Of a stretch of 64,000 nucleotides of DNA, positions 8,951 to 21,091 are shown piece by piece. Numbering within the stretch: the stretch's first letter is position 1; each line of letters starts with the position of its first letter. The stretch comes from Saussurea involucrata (Eukaryota; Streptophyta; Magnoliopsida; Asterales; Asteraceae): positions 88,016,873 to 88,080,872 of the forward strand of contig CM066326.1 of assembly GCA_033807775.1 (NCBI GenBank). Reading direction: 5' to 3'. Both the position numbers and the translations under genes were made by a program. Below the pieces are notes generated by a model. That model was not told the origin of the DNA and searched no databases. It saw only the letters and a list, made by a program, of their open reading frames with translations.

Positions 8951-11900
8951 TTATACATCTACTAGTGTCACAATACGTTTACGGAGACCAACGATGTGTT
9001 CGAATCGGCGCAGTTCCAGGCGGTAGTTTTTCCGGTAAGAAATAGCTTTCAGCACTTGGTTGATCAGGTCCTTTTCTTTGTCAGTGAGCTTTACCAATCC
9101 ATTGGCATCCAGACGAAGCCTGCTTTCCAGATGAACTGAGATGATCTTCAAGGTACCCTCACAGAACTTGTTCATTTCGATGACTCGCAAAAACCTTTTC
9201 GTTGAGTCAGGTTCAACATAAACAACCCCAAGTTCTGGCTTGCTTAGAACGGTGTAAGCGGGGAAACCTTCAATATCAGATAGTTTTCTGTTCGGTCTTT
9301 TCAGGTTCACACTCTCTTGAAAGGATTCCAGGCCTATCTGAAAGTCAGTAAGATAAGAGAACTTGAGAATGTTCTTCATAAAGTTCTTCACACTTCGGAA
9401 GGCATCTTTGTATTGTATTCTGTTCTCAGGACTCTTCAGCTCCGGATGATCAACAAGAAGGTTGAAAAGACTCAGAAGATCGTTCAGCCTCAGACTCTTG
9501 AAATCAGCTTCAGAAAATACGCTTTCAGACCCATCTGACCTCAAGACGGTGAACTCTGGATAGAAGACACCAAACAGCTTCTTAGATTCAACTTTCAGCA
9601 CTTTCATAATCATGTTGTCTGATTGGACGGCTTCTGATCCTCTGTCTTTATGCTTCACAACGTACAAAAACTCGACTTTCTTCAGTGAAGGCCAGTCTTC
9701 AATTCCATACACCTTCTCCAAGTTGATCTTCTGAACCTCTCGTACATATAGCTCTTTCCGTATGGTCTCTAGATAAGGAGTATGTATCGGTACCCTGTCT
9801 CCAGTGGCCACATACCTTGGTTCAGTATCGACTATACTCTGAAATACCCGGAGTTCTGCTTCAAGTACTTTATCTCTGATCTTCCCATCAGGTATAAGCG
9901 GTGTTAGAGGAGCTAAAATACTTGAACTTGGACCTGCAGATTCGACATTTGTTGGAGCATTTTCTAGCATGGCCGAAACATCTTCTTCGGACTCTATATC
10001 CATATCCTGAATTCCAGTTTCTGTCTCATAGTCTAGTTCATCTAAGGCTTCAATCATTTCCTCTTTGATCTTGAAATTTAGAAATTCAGGTTCTTCATCA
10101 GAATCAATGTCTATGATTTCGGTTCTATTGTCAACAGCCGCAGGATTTTCAACCCCAGCTATGACATCAGCTAGAACAAGTGATTCTTCCACATTCTCCA
10201 TAACAGTATCAGTTCCACCTGTTCCCTGTTCACCAGCTGGCTGATCTGAGCCATGAACGATTCCAGTAGCTGTCCCACTAGATTCCCCAACCCCTGTAGA
10301 TCTCTTCACCCCCTCATGTTGATCAGGCGGATCCTGATCATCATGTCTTCTTTTCCGTGAGGCTTCAGCTTGAATACCACATCTTTCTTCGATTACCGTT
10401 ACCCGTGTAGCTAGAGATTGATATCCAGCAAGTAGGGCGCTAGTCATATCTGTGATAGCATTAGTTAGCTGCTGATATTGTGAGTTTAGAGTAGCTAACC
10501 CATCTGAGGATGTTGAAGCTTGTGGTTGGGATTGAGGTTGTGATTGTTGGCACAGTAGTGAAACAAGATCTACCTCTTCAGCAGTGTTGGAATCGCCTTG
10601 GGCTAGAAGTCAGGCTAACAGCTCTGATTTGAGCTGGTCATTTGGGATTTGGTGTAAAGGAACTGGTAGAGTTTGTGGGTCGGGTTGTGTTTCGGTAGAT
10701 TCTGCAACGCCTTTTCCTTTCACAGCACTGGTTACATCTTGAGACAACTTCTTCATTTCGGCCTTCATGTCGTTCACATGAGCTTGATATGAGTTACTCA
10801 AGGACTTGATAGCTAGCTGCAAAAGAGGAACTGTCACAAGGTTATCCGGTCCAATTAAAGACCGTACACGTTCAACTTCTTGGGAACTAACACCCAGACC
10901 ACTTAGGTTACTGGTTGACATAGCAGTCGAAGAGACTGTATGGCCTATGTTCAATGTTGGCATAGGGTTAACATTGATAGGTCTTCCGCCCGGTCCTCGT
11001 GAAGCACCAACGAATGGCGACGACACTCTGGGCGTTCCGGTTGGGGCACGAAAGCCTCCAACTTGGTGTTGTACCGTCATCGGTGTCCTAGGAAAAGAAG
11101 TTGTTCCAAAAGGTCCTAGACTCGATGTGCTTTGAACAAAGGGCGGTGGCCGGGGCGGGAGCCTACCTGTTTCAATACCAGCAGACACCGAGTGTGTCGC
11201 CGATAGAGTTTGTGCTAAATCCCCTGTGGAAAATAAAACATTAGTCTGTGAAGAGACCAATGAGTGGTTGAGTGGGGCTGTGCATTGCATGGTTGGGTCC
11301 ACCATGGCTGTTTCAATACGCAACGGCGATGAACGCACGTCGGTAGTAGATGTGGCTACCCGGCTAGTAACAGTTTGGGAAGGGTCAGTAGTTAAAACTT
11401 TATCTGTCCCTGTCACAGCTTCACTCAATTCTTTTGCACCCTCATTCTCACCACTAGCTAAAACTACATCTGCTTCTACTTCTTCGTTTACAGCACCGGT
11501 TGTAGTTTCAGCAAGTTCCATATTCCATGTAGAATCATCAGAAGAAACTACCATTCTTGATCTTTTTCCCACAAATCATGGAATCAAGTTCGTATTGGGA
11601 TCGCGATCAGAATCATCGTCATCATCATCAAATGGAGGTATAGAGGTATTCTCCTCAGCTTCTTTGTTAACATCTTCATCATTGGGAGATGATGCAGCAT
11701 TGGCATTAGCAGAGTTCCATGAAACGTCATCGGCGAAAACATTTTCTTGAGGTACCTTCGGTGATCGTCTAGATGATGCTTCACCAACAGTCTGTATTCT
11801 TCTCCCTACTCTCTTTCTTTTAGTTCTTCTCACCCCTCGTTGTTCAGGAACACCCCCTGTTCCTGAACCCCCTCGACTATTGGACCCTCACCTCCTAAAG

Positions 11901-12878
11901 GATTTGCATCGTGGGTAGGTCCCTCCGGCTCTGGCTGGACCGGCAACACATTTTCTATTCTATACTGCCTAACTACCCTGGACTGTTGGTCGGCATAGGC
12001 GAGTAAGTCTTCACGTAGAACGGCAATATGAGCAAAATTCATCGCTTTGGGCATTCTAAGAACATGCATGTACTGGCTAGGCCCTCTGGGATGTTGCTCT
12101 CGTCGTGGGATCTGGTCGTTGTCTATCATTGCTTGATGGATCAAGATCTGGAAGAAACGCTGAAATGGGACGAATTTACGTCTCATCTTGGGTTTTAACT
12201 GATCAGCAGCAAGTTCAACCATTTCATTCCAAATCAAGACAGCGTAGTCGATATTGTGGTTGAAGACAAACGCGTGAAACATGCGTAAAGTGGCTAAGTT
12301 GGTCTTGTCTAATCCATTATTCTTTGAAGTCATACACCTGTTGAAAATAGAGCATATGGAATAGTAGAGTGGCGGGAGGAAATTACGTTGAAAGTGGAAG
12401 ATCCAGTCAGTGGAGCATTTTCCGGTGGTTGATAACCTAGACTTCGAATGTCATCAAATAGCTGAGATTCAGGAATCGGATCCTGAAGATCGTCACTGGG
12501 AAGGCCTAGAGATGGTCTGAGTCCCCGCAGTGTGAATCTGACATCGAAGTGGTCAAGCTTTGCTGTAAACTTTGGTACTTGATCAGTTGGTCTGTAGGCT
12601 AATGTATTCCAGAACTGTTTAAGGTAGATCGCGGGCACGAGCTCAACTTTCGTCAACGCAGTCAGAACCGGATGACGGCGGATGATTTCAATGATGATTT
12701 GATGAGCAAAAGGAACTGCAAGGTCTAGATGATGGTTGTTATCTAGAAACTGCACCTTTGGACTTGTACTCGGATATATCTCTTCGTCTAAGTCATGCGC
12801 GTTAACTGACGGATGTGACGAACGATGCGAACGAATGATGGTATTTTCATCCGAAGCATATTCATCGTGATCAGCCAT
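8951..12878 (-). pseudogene. A2 ORF3 (env-position protein), multiply broken
   Basis: About 1,310 codons from the ATG at 12878 (after CAG) to the stop at 8951. Parts: an N-terminal domain with VPAIYLKQFWNT and a MTSK..LDKTNL..FNHNIDYA block (12878-11900), a basic NLS-like cluster (RRTKRKRVGRR, about 11810-11830), a long Ser/Pro/Glu-rich disordered middle, and a C-terminal domain beginning DTEPRYVATG (9830-8951). Lesions: frameshifts near 12395 and 11835, TGA at 11576-11578 and TGA at 10610-10612. No signal peptide or membrane-spanning stretch is visible, so an envelope role is unsupported. Comparable ORFs follow pol in many Asteraceae Copia elements. Function unknown. Confidence 0.85.
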
Positions 12879-13398
12879 CTGGAATAGTACACAGTTAAGA
12901 ATTGGACCAAAATCGAGTTTGCCTTGAAAAACTTTTCCAAATTTTTTTTTCTAAGTGTTGGCCAAGTCGCAATCAACTAGAAATAGCAGGTCACAGACCA
13001 CTGCGACATCGCAATGGGAAGAGGGTGAGACCAGGTGAAGTCGCAATACAAGATTGCGATTTGGTCCTCAAGTCGCAATGAACGAATGCGACTCAGATGA
13101 ATGTGAGACCACTGCGACTTGCTTGAACATATGAAGACATGTTGACTGCGACTTCGATGAACACAGAAAAATCCTAAGTGTTCAAGCCCTAAAAACTTGT
13201 TTTTCGCACAACATATGTTAAAACTACCACAGACAGACTCGTATATGCATCGTGAGTGAACCCTAACCATCTAGAATCCCTAACTAACAACAACAAATGG
13301 ATTTTAAGCAGATTCAAGAAATACGACCCTAAAACCCTAAACTCGAATGTAGCATGCGATTTAATGGATGAAAATCACTGAGAATCGAGATATATTAC
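12879..13398 (-). other. Predicted 5'UTR intron of A2 ORF3
   Basis: Same donor (ATCAAG then GTAATA, 13398/13399) and acceptor (CAG touching the ATG at 12878) as in A1, 520 bases. It contains the GTCGCAAT repeats at 12963-13155. Confidence 0.55.
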
Positions 13399-13526
13399 CT
13401 TGATGATGATCTGAAACGAATGCACGAACCAGAAACACGAAAATCACTTTGAATTGAAAACGCAGTTGGGAGAGACTTCGAAAGGGTTTAAGAGTATTTT
13501 TGAATTTTGAAAAGAGTCAAAGTCTC

Positions 13527-13602
13527 AATATATACGAATTTTGAAAAAACGGTGACACGTGGCACAATCTGATTGGTCCAAAGATTTGACCAGCCACGTG
13601 TC
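13527..13602 (-). promoter_or_regulatory. Internal promoter candidate for A2 ORF3
   Basis: Same elements as in A1: G-box 13593-13602, CCAAT 13572-13576, inverted G-box 13554-13563, TATATATT 13527-13534. It is followed on the minus strand by a short exon ending at 13399. Confidence 0.6.
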
Positions 13603-13609
13603 ATCAAGT

Positions 13610-13965
13610 CGCAATGAACAAATCACGAGTTGATAAATTTTGAAGTCGCAATAGACCATTGCGATTCGCACTGTTCATCTGACCAAGTCGCAATAGGCCA
13701 TTGCGATTCAGTACTGTTCACATGGTCAAGTCGCAGTAGGCCATTGCGATTTGGCACTGTTCACATGGTCAAGTCGCAGTAGGCCATTGCGATTTGGCAC
13801 TGTTCAAACCTCCAAGTCGCAATAGACCATTGCGATTTGGCACTGTTCAAACTTCCAAGTCTCAATGCACCATTGCGATTTGATACTATTTAAGCTCATT
13901 GAGAAGTCGCAATAGAAGGCTGCGACATCTCACTGTTCACATGTGAAATCGCAAGCGATATTGAT
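13610..13965. repeat. Hairpin-module tandem array, A2 spacer
   Basis: Seven or so units of GTCGCAAT-loop-ATTGCGAT-TTGG-CACTGTTCA, about 43 bp each, almost identical to the A1 array. A few units differ from A1 by single bases in one arm (for example CGCAATAGG against CGCAGTAGG). Confidence 0.85.
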
Positions 13966-14504
13966 GTAAATTTGGACATTTTTCAGATAACAAAAGAAAG
14001 ATTTTATCACATTGGAAGATGTCCAACTTCCAATTGATTAAGCACTTAAGGTTTTAAAACACGGTTTTCACTCCCCCTTAAATGATGCAAAGATTTTGCA
14101 AGAAGATTTTCATCATTTAAAAGCAAGTGGTTTAAAAACATATTAGAGTACTTACCTTAACTCCTCAGAAATTGTTAAACACAACAGATCAACACTCACA
14201 TGATGTGTATGCACACTCCCCCTAGATTTGTGCATAGGATGAAATCTGTTTACTCCCCCTGAAATCATGAACAAACCTTTCGTGCAGATACAGATAGCAT
14301 AACATATCATAAATAAGACAAATTAAACGAACTGAGAAAAGAAGAACAAATTGAAGAAATATATAAAAAACAACGAGGATATGACAATTTAAATAACATA
14401 TATTAAAAATAGAATATGATGAAAATTTTAGTGTATTAATCTAGAAGAAAAGTCTAGATTAAGATACAAATATTTCCATCAATTATATGTTTAATATATG
14501 GAAG
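13966..14504 (-). other. A2 pol-ORF3 spacer with internal polypurine tracts
   Basis: No coding sequence. GGGGGAG tracts on the minus strand near 14072-14079, 14216-14223 and 14250-14257, otherwise AT-rich. Confidence 0.6.
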
Positions 14505-17500
14505 TTAAACTTTCATATTAAGCATGCCGAGCTTGGATACAAGAAAATTGAAACGTTTTTCATCCAAGGCTTTGGTAAAGAGATCGGCAAGCTGAAACTC
14601 AGTTGTAACAAAATATAATTCAACAGTTCCTTTCTCAACATGATCTTTTATGAAATGATACCTGATGTCGATATGCTTGGTTTTGGTGTGTTGGACAGGG
14701 TTAGCAGATATGGCGATTGCACTTTTACTGTCACAGTAAATGGGGATTTTCTCATATTTAAACCCATAGTCCATGAGTTGTGTCTTCATCCAAAGAACTT
14801 GTGAACAACAGCTCGCAGCGGCAACGTATTCTGCTTCCGCTGTAGAAGTGGAAACACAATTTTGCTTCTTTGATGACCAACTCACGAGCTTGTCACCCAA
14901 AAACTGAATATGACCAGAAGTACTCTTTCTGTCCAACATGCTTCCTCCGTGATCAGCATCTGAGTATGCAGTGAGTTCGAAACCGGTTCCCTTGGGATAC
15001 CACAGTCCGAGATACGGAGTGCCTTTCAAGTATCGAAAAATTCTTTTGACGGCGCCAAGGTGTGACATTTTAGGATTAGCTTGAAATCTAGCACAGAGAC
15101 AAGTCGAAAAGATTATATCTGGACGACTAGCGGTCAGGTACATTAGAGACCCAATCATTCCACTATAAAGTTTTACATAAGCATCAACACCATGTGGATC
15201 AGGACCAATTTTGGACGCATGAGCCATAGGTGTACCAATCGAAGTACAGTTCTCCATCTTGAATTTCTTCAAAATGTCAAACACATATTTTGACTGATTG
15301 ATGAAGATACCAGTTGAAAATTGTTTCACTTGTAATCCGAGAAAGAAATTAATCACTCCCATCATACTCATTTGGAATTGAGTCATCATAATGTCCGAAA
15401 ACCAAATACAAAGTCCAGGATTAGTCGAACCAAAAATAATATCATCAACGTAAATCTGAACTAAGAGAATATCACCTTCCTTGCGTAGAGTAAATAAAGT
15501 TGTGTCGATTTTACCTTTCTCAAAGCCAGCTTTTAGTAGGAAGGTTGATAGTACTTCATACCAGGCACGGGGGGCTTGCTTCAGACCGTAAAGCGCTTTG
15601 TCAAGAATGTAGACATGATCTGGATGTTCTTTGTCCACAAAGCCTTCAGGTTGAGACACGTACACTTCCGCCTTAAGAACACCATTCAAGAAAGCAGTCT
15701 TCACGTCCATTTGATAGACAGTGAAGTTCTTGAAAGCGGCATATGAAAGAAACATCCGAATTGCCTCAAGACGAGCAACCGGCGCGTACGTCTCATCATA
15801 ATCTATCCCCTCCTGTTGCCTATACCCTTTAGCTACCAATCTAGCTTTGTTTCGCACAATTACTCCGTCTTCATCTTTCTTGTTCTTTAGGACCCACTTC
15901 GTACCAATAACTGTTTTACCCTTGGGTCGCGGAACTAATCTCCACACTTTCAAAGCTTCGAACTGATTCAGTTCTTCTTGCATCGCAATCAACCAGTCAG
16001 GATCTTCTAAAGCCTGTTGAACTGTTGAAGGTTCAACCTGACTTAAGAATAGCGCGTATAAGATTTCATTTGCGGTTGCGGAAGCGGATCTTGTCTTTAC
16101 TGGTTCAGATACATCACCAATCACCTGATCAATTGGGTGAATGCGTGTCCACTTGGTAGAGTGTGGATGGAGAGATACAGCACCATCATTGGGGTCTACA
16201 AGGGTAGGATCCGCATCAAAGTTCAACTCGATCGTTAGTGTCGGTTCCGGATTTGAGACAGGTTGCCTGTCAGAATTGACAATCGGCACAGCCTCGGGAA
16301 CTGATTCGGTAGAATTGTCATTTGAAGTTGTTCCCGATGAAGAAGCACCACTTGTAGATATTTGTTGTTGTGCTTGTGAAGAATCTGTTGATGTGTTCCT
16401 TGGAGAAATTACAGGAGTAGTTGAACCAGTATTTGGTGTAGTCAGTACCGGTGAAGGACCTGACATAGAAGTTTGTACTGGCGGGGTTAAAACTTGAATC
16501 CTGTCATTTACAGATGAAGACGATTTGTCACTGTTAAAATAGTTATCATAAAAATATTCAAACAATAAATCAAGTTCATTAGGAGTAGAGTTAGAAGTGG
16601 AAGCTTGATCCTTGTTTGACGATCTAGTCATCATTGGACGAAATTGTCCAGATGCTAGAATACCAGATAACTCGGGTTCTGTACTGTTTTGCACAGAATC
16701 CATTGCTTCAGTCTCGTCGAATTTGACATTAATGCTTTCCATCACAGTTCTGGAAGATTTGAGGTAGATCCCGTATGCTTTTGAAGTGAGAGAGTATCCG
16801 ATGAAGTAGCCCTCAAGACCTTTAGGACTGAATTTGTTCAGGTTGTCCTTATCATTCAGCACAATACACCTGCATCCAAAAACACGGAAGTAGTGTATCA
16901 CAGGTTTTCTATTATTCATTAACTCATATGGAGTTTTACCAAACCGTCGATGAATGATTGAGCGGTTTTGTGTATAGCATGCCGTTGCAACAGCTTCAGC
17001 CCATAGGAATAGTGGTAGACCAGCGTAGGACAGCATCGTTCTTGCGGCTTCAACAAGTGTGCGATTTCGCCTTTCAACAACACCGTTCTGTTGAGGAGTT
17101 CTGGCCGCTGAATACTGATGAGTTATACCTAATGACTTGAAGAAGTCATCAAGAGTCTTGTTCTTGAACTCTGTTCCATTATCTGATCTAACCGTCTGAA
17201 CTAATTGTTGACGATTCACTTGAAGCTGTTTGATTAACGAGATGTTCAAGTCAGGAGTTTCATCTTTTGAGCGAAGGAACTTGACCCAAGTGTATCTCGA
17301 ATAATCATCGACAACCACTAACACGTAACGTTTGGCATTGATACTTTGAGTCTTCATCGGACCACAGAGATCCATATGAAGGATTTCCAAAGCCTGTCTT
17401 GTGCTGGGCTCGGGTTTCGGTGGATGAGGAGCACGCTTCATCTTCCCTTTCTCACAAGCAATACAGAAATTATCTTTCTCAAATGTCAGAACTGGTAGAC

Positions 17501-17981
17501 CTATGACTGAATCACCTAACATCAACTTTTGAATGTAACGGAAATTGAGATGAGATAGTCGTCTATGCCATAACCAACTTTTCTCTAACGACCCTTTTGA
17601 CATCAAACATATGTCGTTATTCGGTTTAAGAGTGGATAGGTCAATGGTATACAGGTTTGACTTCCTAGAACCAACAAGAAGTTCGTCACCTCCATCGGTA
17701 AGAACAGCACAATGGGTCTTCTTGAAATGAACCTCTAGGTCTTTGTCACAGAATTGACCTATACTAAATAAGTTGTAACCTAAGCCCTCGACATAATTGA
17801 CTTTTGTAATCCTTACATTGTCCTTTACAATGTCCCCATAACCCAAAATTGAAGCATACTGATCATTTCCAAACTTCACTTTTCCACAATCCTGTTCTAC
17901 AAAATTATCTAGCAGCTCTTTTCTTCCAGTCATGTGTTTTGTGCACCCTGAATCTAAATACCATACATGACTGGGCTGCAA
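14505..17981 (-). CDS. pol: A2 Copia pol polyprotein, uninterrupted
   Basis: 1,158 codons without a stop, reading from a non-ATG codon at 17981 that is -1 to gag. Landmarks: protease DSGCTKHMTG (10-19), integrase HHCC finger (WHRRLSHLN, CIACEKGK), integrase core with LHMDLCGP, RSDNGTEF and VVERRNRTL, RT with TAFLNG and YVDDIIFG (about 844-851), RNase H with SDADHGG, TAEAEY and CDSKSAI, ending KLGMLNMKV. All expected catalytic residues I can name are present. It should act in the virus-like particle and nucleus to make and insert cDNA. The neighbouring A2 gag is destroyed, so this pol could only work in trans. Confidence 0.95.
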   Translation of the reverse strand: MQPSHVWYLDSGCTKHMTGRKELLDNFVEQDCGKVKFGNDQYASILGYGDIVKDNVRITKVNYVEGLGYNLFSIGQFCDKDLEVHFKKTHCAVLTDGGDELLVGSRKSNLYTIDLSTLKPNNDICLMSKGSLEKSWLWHRRLSHLNFRYIQKLMLGDSVIGLPVLTFEKDNFCIACEKGKMKRAPHPPKPEPSTRQALEILHMDLCGPMKTQSINAKRYVLVVVDDYSRYTWVKFLRSKDETPDLNISLIKQLQVNRQQLVQTVRSDNGTEFKNKTLDDFFKSLGITHQYSAARTPQQNGVVERRNRTLVEAARTMLSYAGLPLFLWAEAVATACYTQNRSIIHRRFGKTPYELMNNRKPVIHYFRVFGCRCIVLNDKDNLNKFSPKGLEGYFIGYSLTSKAYGIYLKSSRTVMESINVKFDETEAMDSVQNSTEPELSGILASGQFRPMMTRSSNKDQASTSNSTPNELDLLFEYFYDNYFNSDKSSSSVNDRIQVLTPPVQTSMSGPSPVLTTPNTGSTTPVISPRNTSTDSSQAQQQISTSGASSSGTTSNDNSTESVPEAVPIVNSDRQPVSNPEPTLTIELNFDADPTLVDPNDGAVSLHPHSTKWTRIHPIDQVIGDVSEPVKTRSASATANEILYALFLSQVEPSTVQQALEDPDWLIAMQEELNQFEALKVWRLVPRPKGKTVIGTKWVLKNKKDEDGVIVRNKARLVAKGYRQQEGIDYDETYAPVARLEAIRMFLSYAAFKNFTVYQMDVKTAFLNGVLKAEVYVSQPEGFVDKEHPDHVYILDKALYGLKQAPRAWYEVLSTFLLKAGFEKGKIDTTLFTLRKEGDILLVQIYVDDIIFGSTNPGLCIWFSDIMMTQFQMSMMGVINFFLGLQVKQFSTGIFINQSKYVFDILKKFKMENCTSIGTPMAHASKIGPDPHGVDAYVKLYSGMIGSLMYLTASRPDIIFSTCLCARFQANPKMSHLGAVKRIFRYLKGTPYLGLWYPKGTGFELTAYSDADHGGSMLDRKSTSGHIQFLGDKLVSWSSKKQNCVSTSTAEAEYVAAASCCSQVLWMKTQLMDYGFKYEKIPIYCDSKSAIAISANPVQHTKTKHIDIRYHFIKDHVEKGTVELYFVTTEFQLADLFTKALDEKRFNFLVSKLGMLNMKV

Positions 17982-17989
17982 AATGGAAA

Positions 17990-20900
17990 TTAAACAGTTT
18001 TAGGTACCCATTGCCAATTGGGTCCTTTTGAGTTAGTAGGCTTGGGTTTCACATTTTGCTTTCTATAATCGGATTTAAAATAAACATTTGAGTAAAACCA
18101 ACGATTATAGTCAGAATTGCAGATAAAATCATCCACACCACAAGAAGCACAACAAATTTGATCTCTTGCCAAATTAATCAGTTGTCGCATTGAATAAACC
18201 TTGTAAGGAACTACAAGTTTTTGTCTATTGCCAACATCATAATTAATAACATTAGAAACACAATTGTCTTTCTTGGAATTTAAAACATTTGAATTGACGT
18301 GGGATGATTTGATCTGGGCCACATCCTGTGTGGACTCCTTTATTATCCACTCTAGTCGCGTGTTGTTTCTCAAATTACGATCTGAAAAACCAGACAAATA
18401 TGAGTTGTAAGCTTTTGAATATCGAGTCTGAAAAGAATTAACACGCTTCTTTCTTTTTGTTTTTCTTTTCTTTTTCTGTAATGATGGTTTTGATTTGATT
18501 TGAATTAACAGGCACTTCACATACACCTTTACCTTTGTCCTTACCAACATTCTTGCTTTCAAAATCAATATCAATATCAGTATCAATATCATAGGATGGA
18601 CTATCATTATCATCAGACTTGGGAAAAAGAAAGTCATTATATTCTTTTCGAAAGATTTTATCTTCTTCTGTTGGAAAATATATAGGACGATCATTATCAA
18701 ACTGATCTTCCAAATCCCAAGGTTCATAATCATCTTGGTCATTGGTTGTCCAGTCTCTCAAAAGAACATTTCCTATAAAGGCTTTGCATGAGGAGACATC
18801 TGAGTCTGAAGATTGTTTTTCTTTTGAAACTATTCCTTCAGATATTTCCTCAAGTTTGGTTTTCATTTCCTTTAAGCTTTCTGAAAACACAGTGATCATA
18901 ACTTCCTTTTCGATCTCGAAAGCAAGTTTCTCGTCATTTCTGACTCCTTGAATAGTACTTTCGATCTTGCTTTCGAGGTCCATGAGTTTTTGTTCAAGAA
19001 CCATTGGTGGAAAGTATCTTTTACCTTCAAAATCTGGTTTGTCAGTAATATCCTTTTGAGTATTTTCTTTTTCCTCCGGTTCTTTAACAACATGACTCTC
19101 AAATAATTGTTTGGTAAGGTTTTCTTAGAATTCAATGCCTTTGCATTGTCTGGACCATACCAAAAAGGAAGTTGCATTTTAACTGTGGTTTTCCTCTTTA
19201 TTTCTTCTTCCGCCTTATAGTCTTCATCATCCATCTTGATTTGAAAGTTTGAATATACGGCAAGTTCAATCCATTCAAATTTATACCAAGTGGGAGACTT
19301 TGATAAAGCATTACTTAGGTATTGTGGATTGTCATACCCGATTCCCCACTTTGAGTTGAAATATCTAAACTTGTTTTGTTTATGCATGTGAATTGTTTGT
19401 TCAGTTTGACCTGCTTTGTACAATTTATTTTCCAGATCTTTAACTTGTTCAGACAATTCATCATTTCTATTTTTGTAAGCATGTAAAAGACTCTCAAACT
19501 CGCTATTCTTGACTTGCGAACTCAATAATTTATCCGATAGTTCAGTCATTCTATCTTGAAAATAAGCATGACCAATCTCGAATTCAGCCTTTTTCTTTTT
19601 AAAATCCTTTAATTGATTGTCTTGTTCAATTAGTCTTGCCTTTTGAGTGGAAATTATTTCATTTGCTCTATCTTGATCTTTTGTAAGGTTTTCTAATCTT
19701 TTTGTTAAGTAAGCCTGTTGAGTAAAGAATTGATTATAAAGATCGGAATGTACCTCATTTGAAGTAGACTCTGAATCTTCACCATCAGTGTTCTTGGTCA
19801 TGAAGCACAGCTTTGTCTGATCATCTTCCTCACCTTCAGCTTCATTATCAGAAAGATCAAGCCAGTATTCTTCTTCAGCCATCAGCACTATCCCTGCTTC
19901 TTTCTTCTCGGCAAGCAGTAACTTGTTCTTGTAGTATGTAGAATCCCTGACTTTCGGCTTCCAACACTCTTTTGAGAAGTGACCAGGCTTCCCGCAATTG
20001 TAGCATGTCGGAACTTCCTCTTTCTTTTCGAACACCCTTTACTCTTCCGGCTTCTTATACTCAGGCTTCTTGTACTCCTCTCTCTTGTACTCAACCTTCT
20101 TATCATCAAACCTTCTACTCGACTCAACATTCGCCTTGTGTTCAAAATTCTTAGAACCAGACGCATACCTTTGATTGTTGGACCCGGGAGATTTTCCAAA
20201 CTTTCTCTGAAAAGAGTTAGTAAGAAATGCCATTGCTCGCTTCATACTTTCAATATCATCTATCTCACCATCTTCACCCTGTTCATCATCAGAATGCTTT
20301 GAATAATTTCTGTTTGGTTTGACAGAAACCAAAGCAAGCGGATCTAGTTCTTCTTCCTTCTTATCCTCTCTTTTCTCTTCCCTCTTGTCCTTCTTTTTCT
20401 TTGCCCTCTTGGCTTCAGCATCTTCTTCATCCTGTTTCAAAGTCTCGTACATCTCTTGAAGAGGCAAAACATTCAGCCTTGAATTTTGTTTCATACGATG
20501 AGCATACTTCTTCCACTCGGGTTGAAGTACATTCAAAAACTTCACATTATGCTCAATTATCGATTTGTTGATATTGTATCTGTTCATCTCGTTCAAGATA
20601 GTAGTGAAACGGTCGTATGTGGAATCAAGAGCTTCACCATCTTTCTGTTTAAAACTCTCATAAAGATTAATAGCATTTGAAATTCTCATCTGGTTTTCAA
20701 TCTCAGAACCTTGATAAAGTTTTATCAATTCATCAAACATGGCTTTCCCGGAGTGGTTCTTGCTATCTACCTTTCGGTAAATATCATTAGTCAAAGCTTG
20801 AATTACAAGGGACTTTGCCATCTTATCCCCATAATATCTCTTCTTCTGTTCAGGGTCATAGTGAATTGGTAAAACTTCAACAAAGTCGGGAATAGGTTCA

Positions 20901-21091
20901 CCGTCGGTAAGAATTCCTCTTCTCATTATCTTTTCCATTGGCCCATTAATCAGTGAGTGTGAAATGAACTCCCCGTTCTCTTGTCTCTCCACATAATCCA
21001 TAAAACGGTCTTTCCATATTTTAAACTCTTTGGGAAAAAGAACCGGTGGTTTATCCTTAGATCCAATCGTTAACATATCTCTAGCAGTCAT
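17990..21091 (-). pseudogene. A2 gag, destroyed
   Basis: ATG at 21091. The capsid region reads to a TAA at 20039-20041, just before the zinc knuckle, which itself is good (CYNCGKPGHFSKEC, about 19970-20015). A one-base loss near 19099 shifts the frame. About 140 bp that A1 has (5770-5917) are deleted near 18500-18510, shifting the frame again. The last frame runs to 17990 and ends WVPKTV. So there is one nonsense codon, one frameshift and one deletion. The extra coiled-coil tail of this gag family is still recognisable at 18900-19700. Confidence 0.92.
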
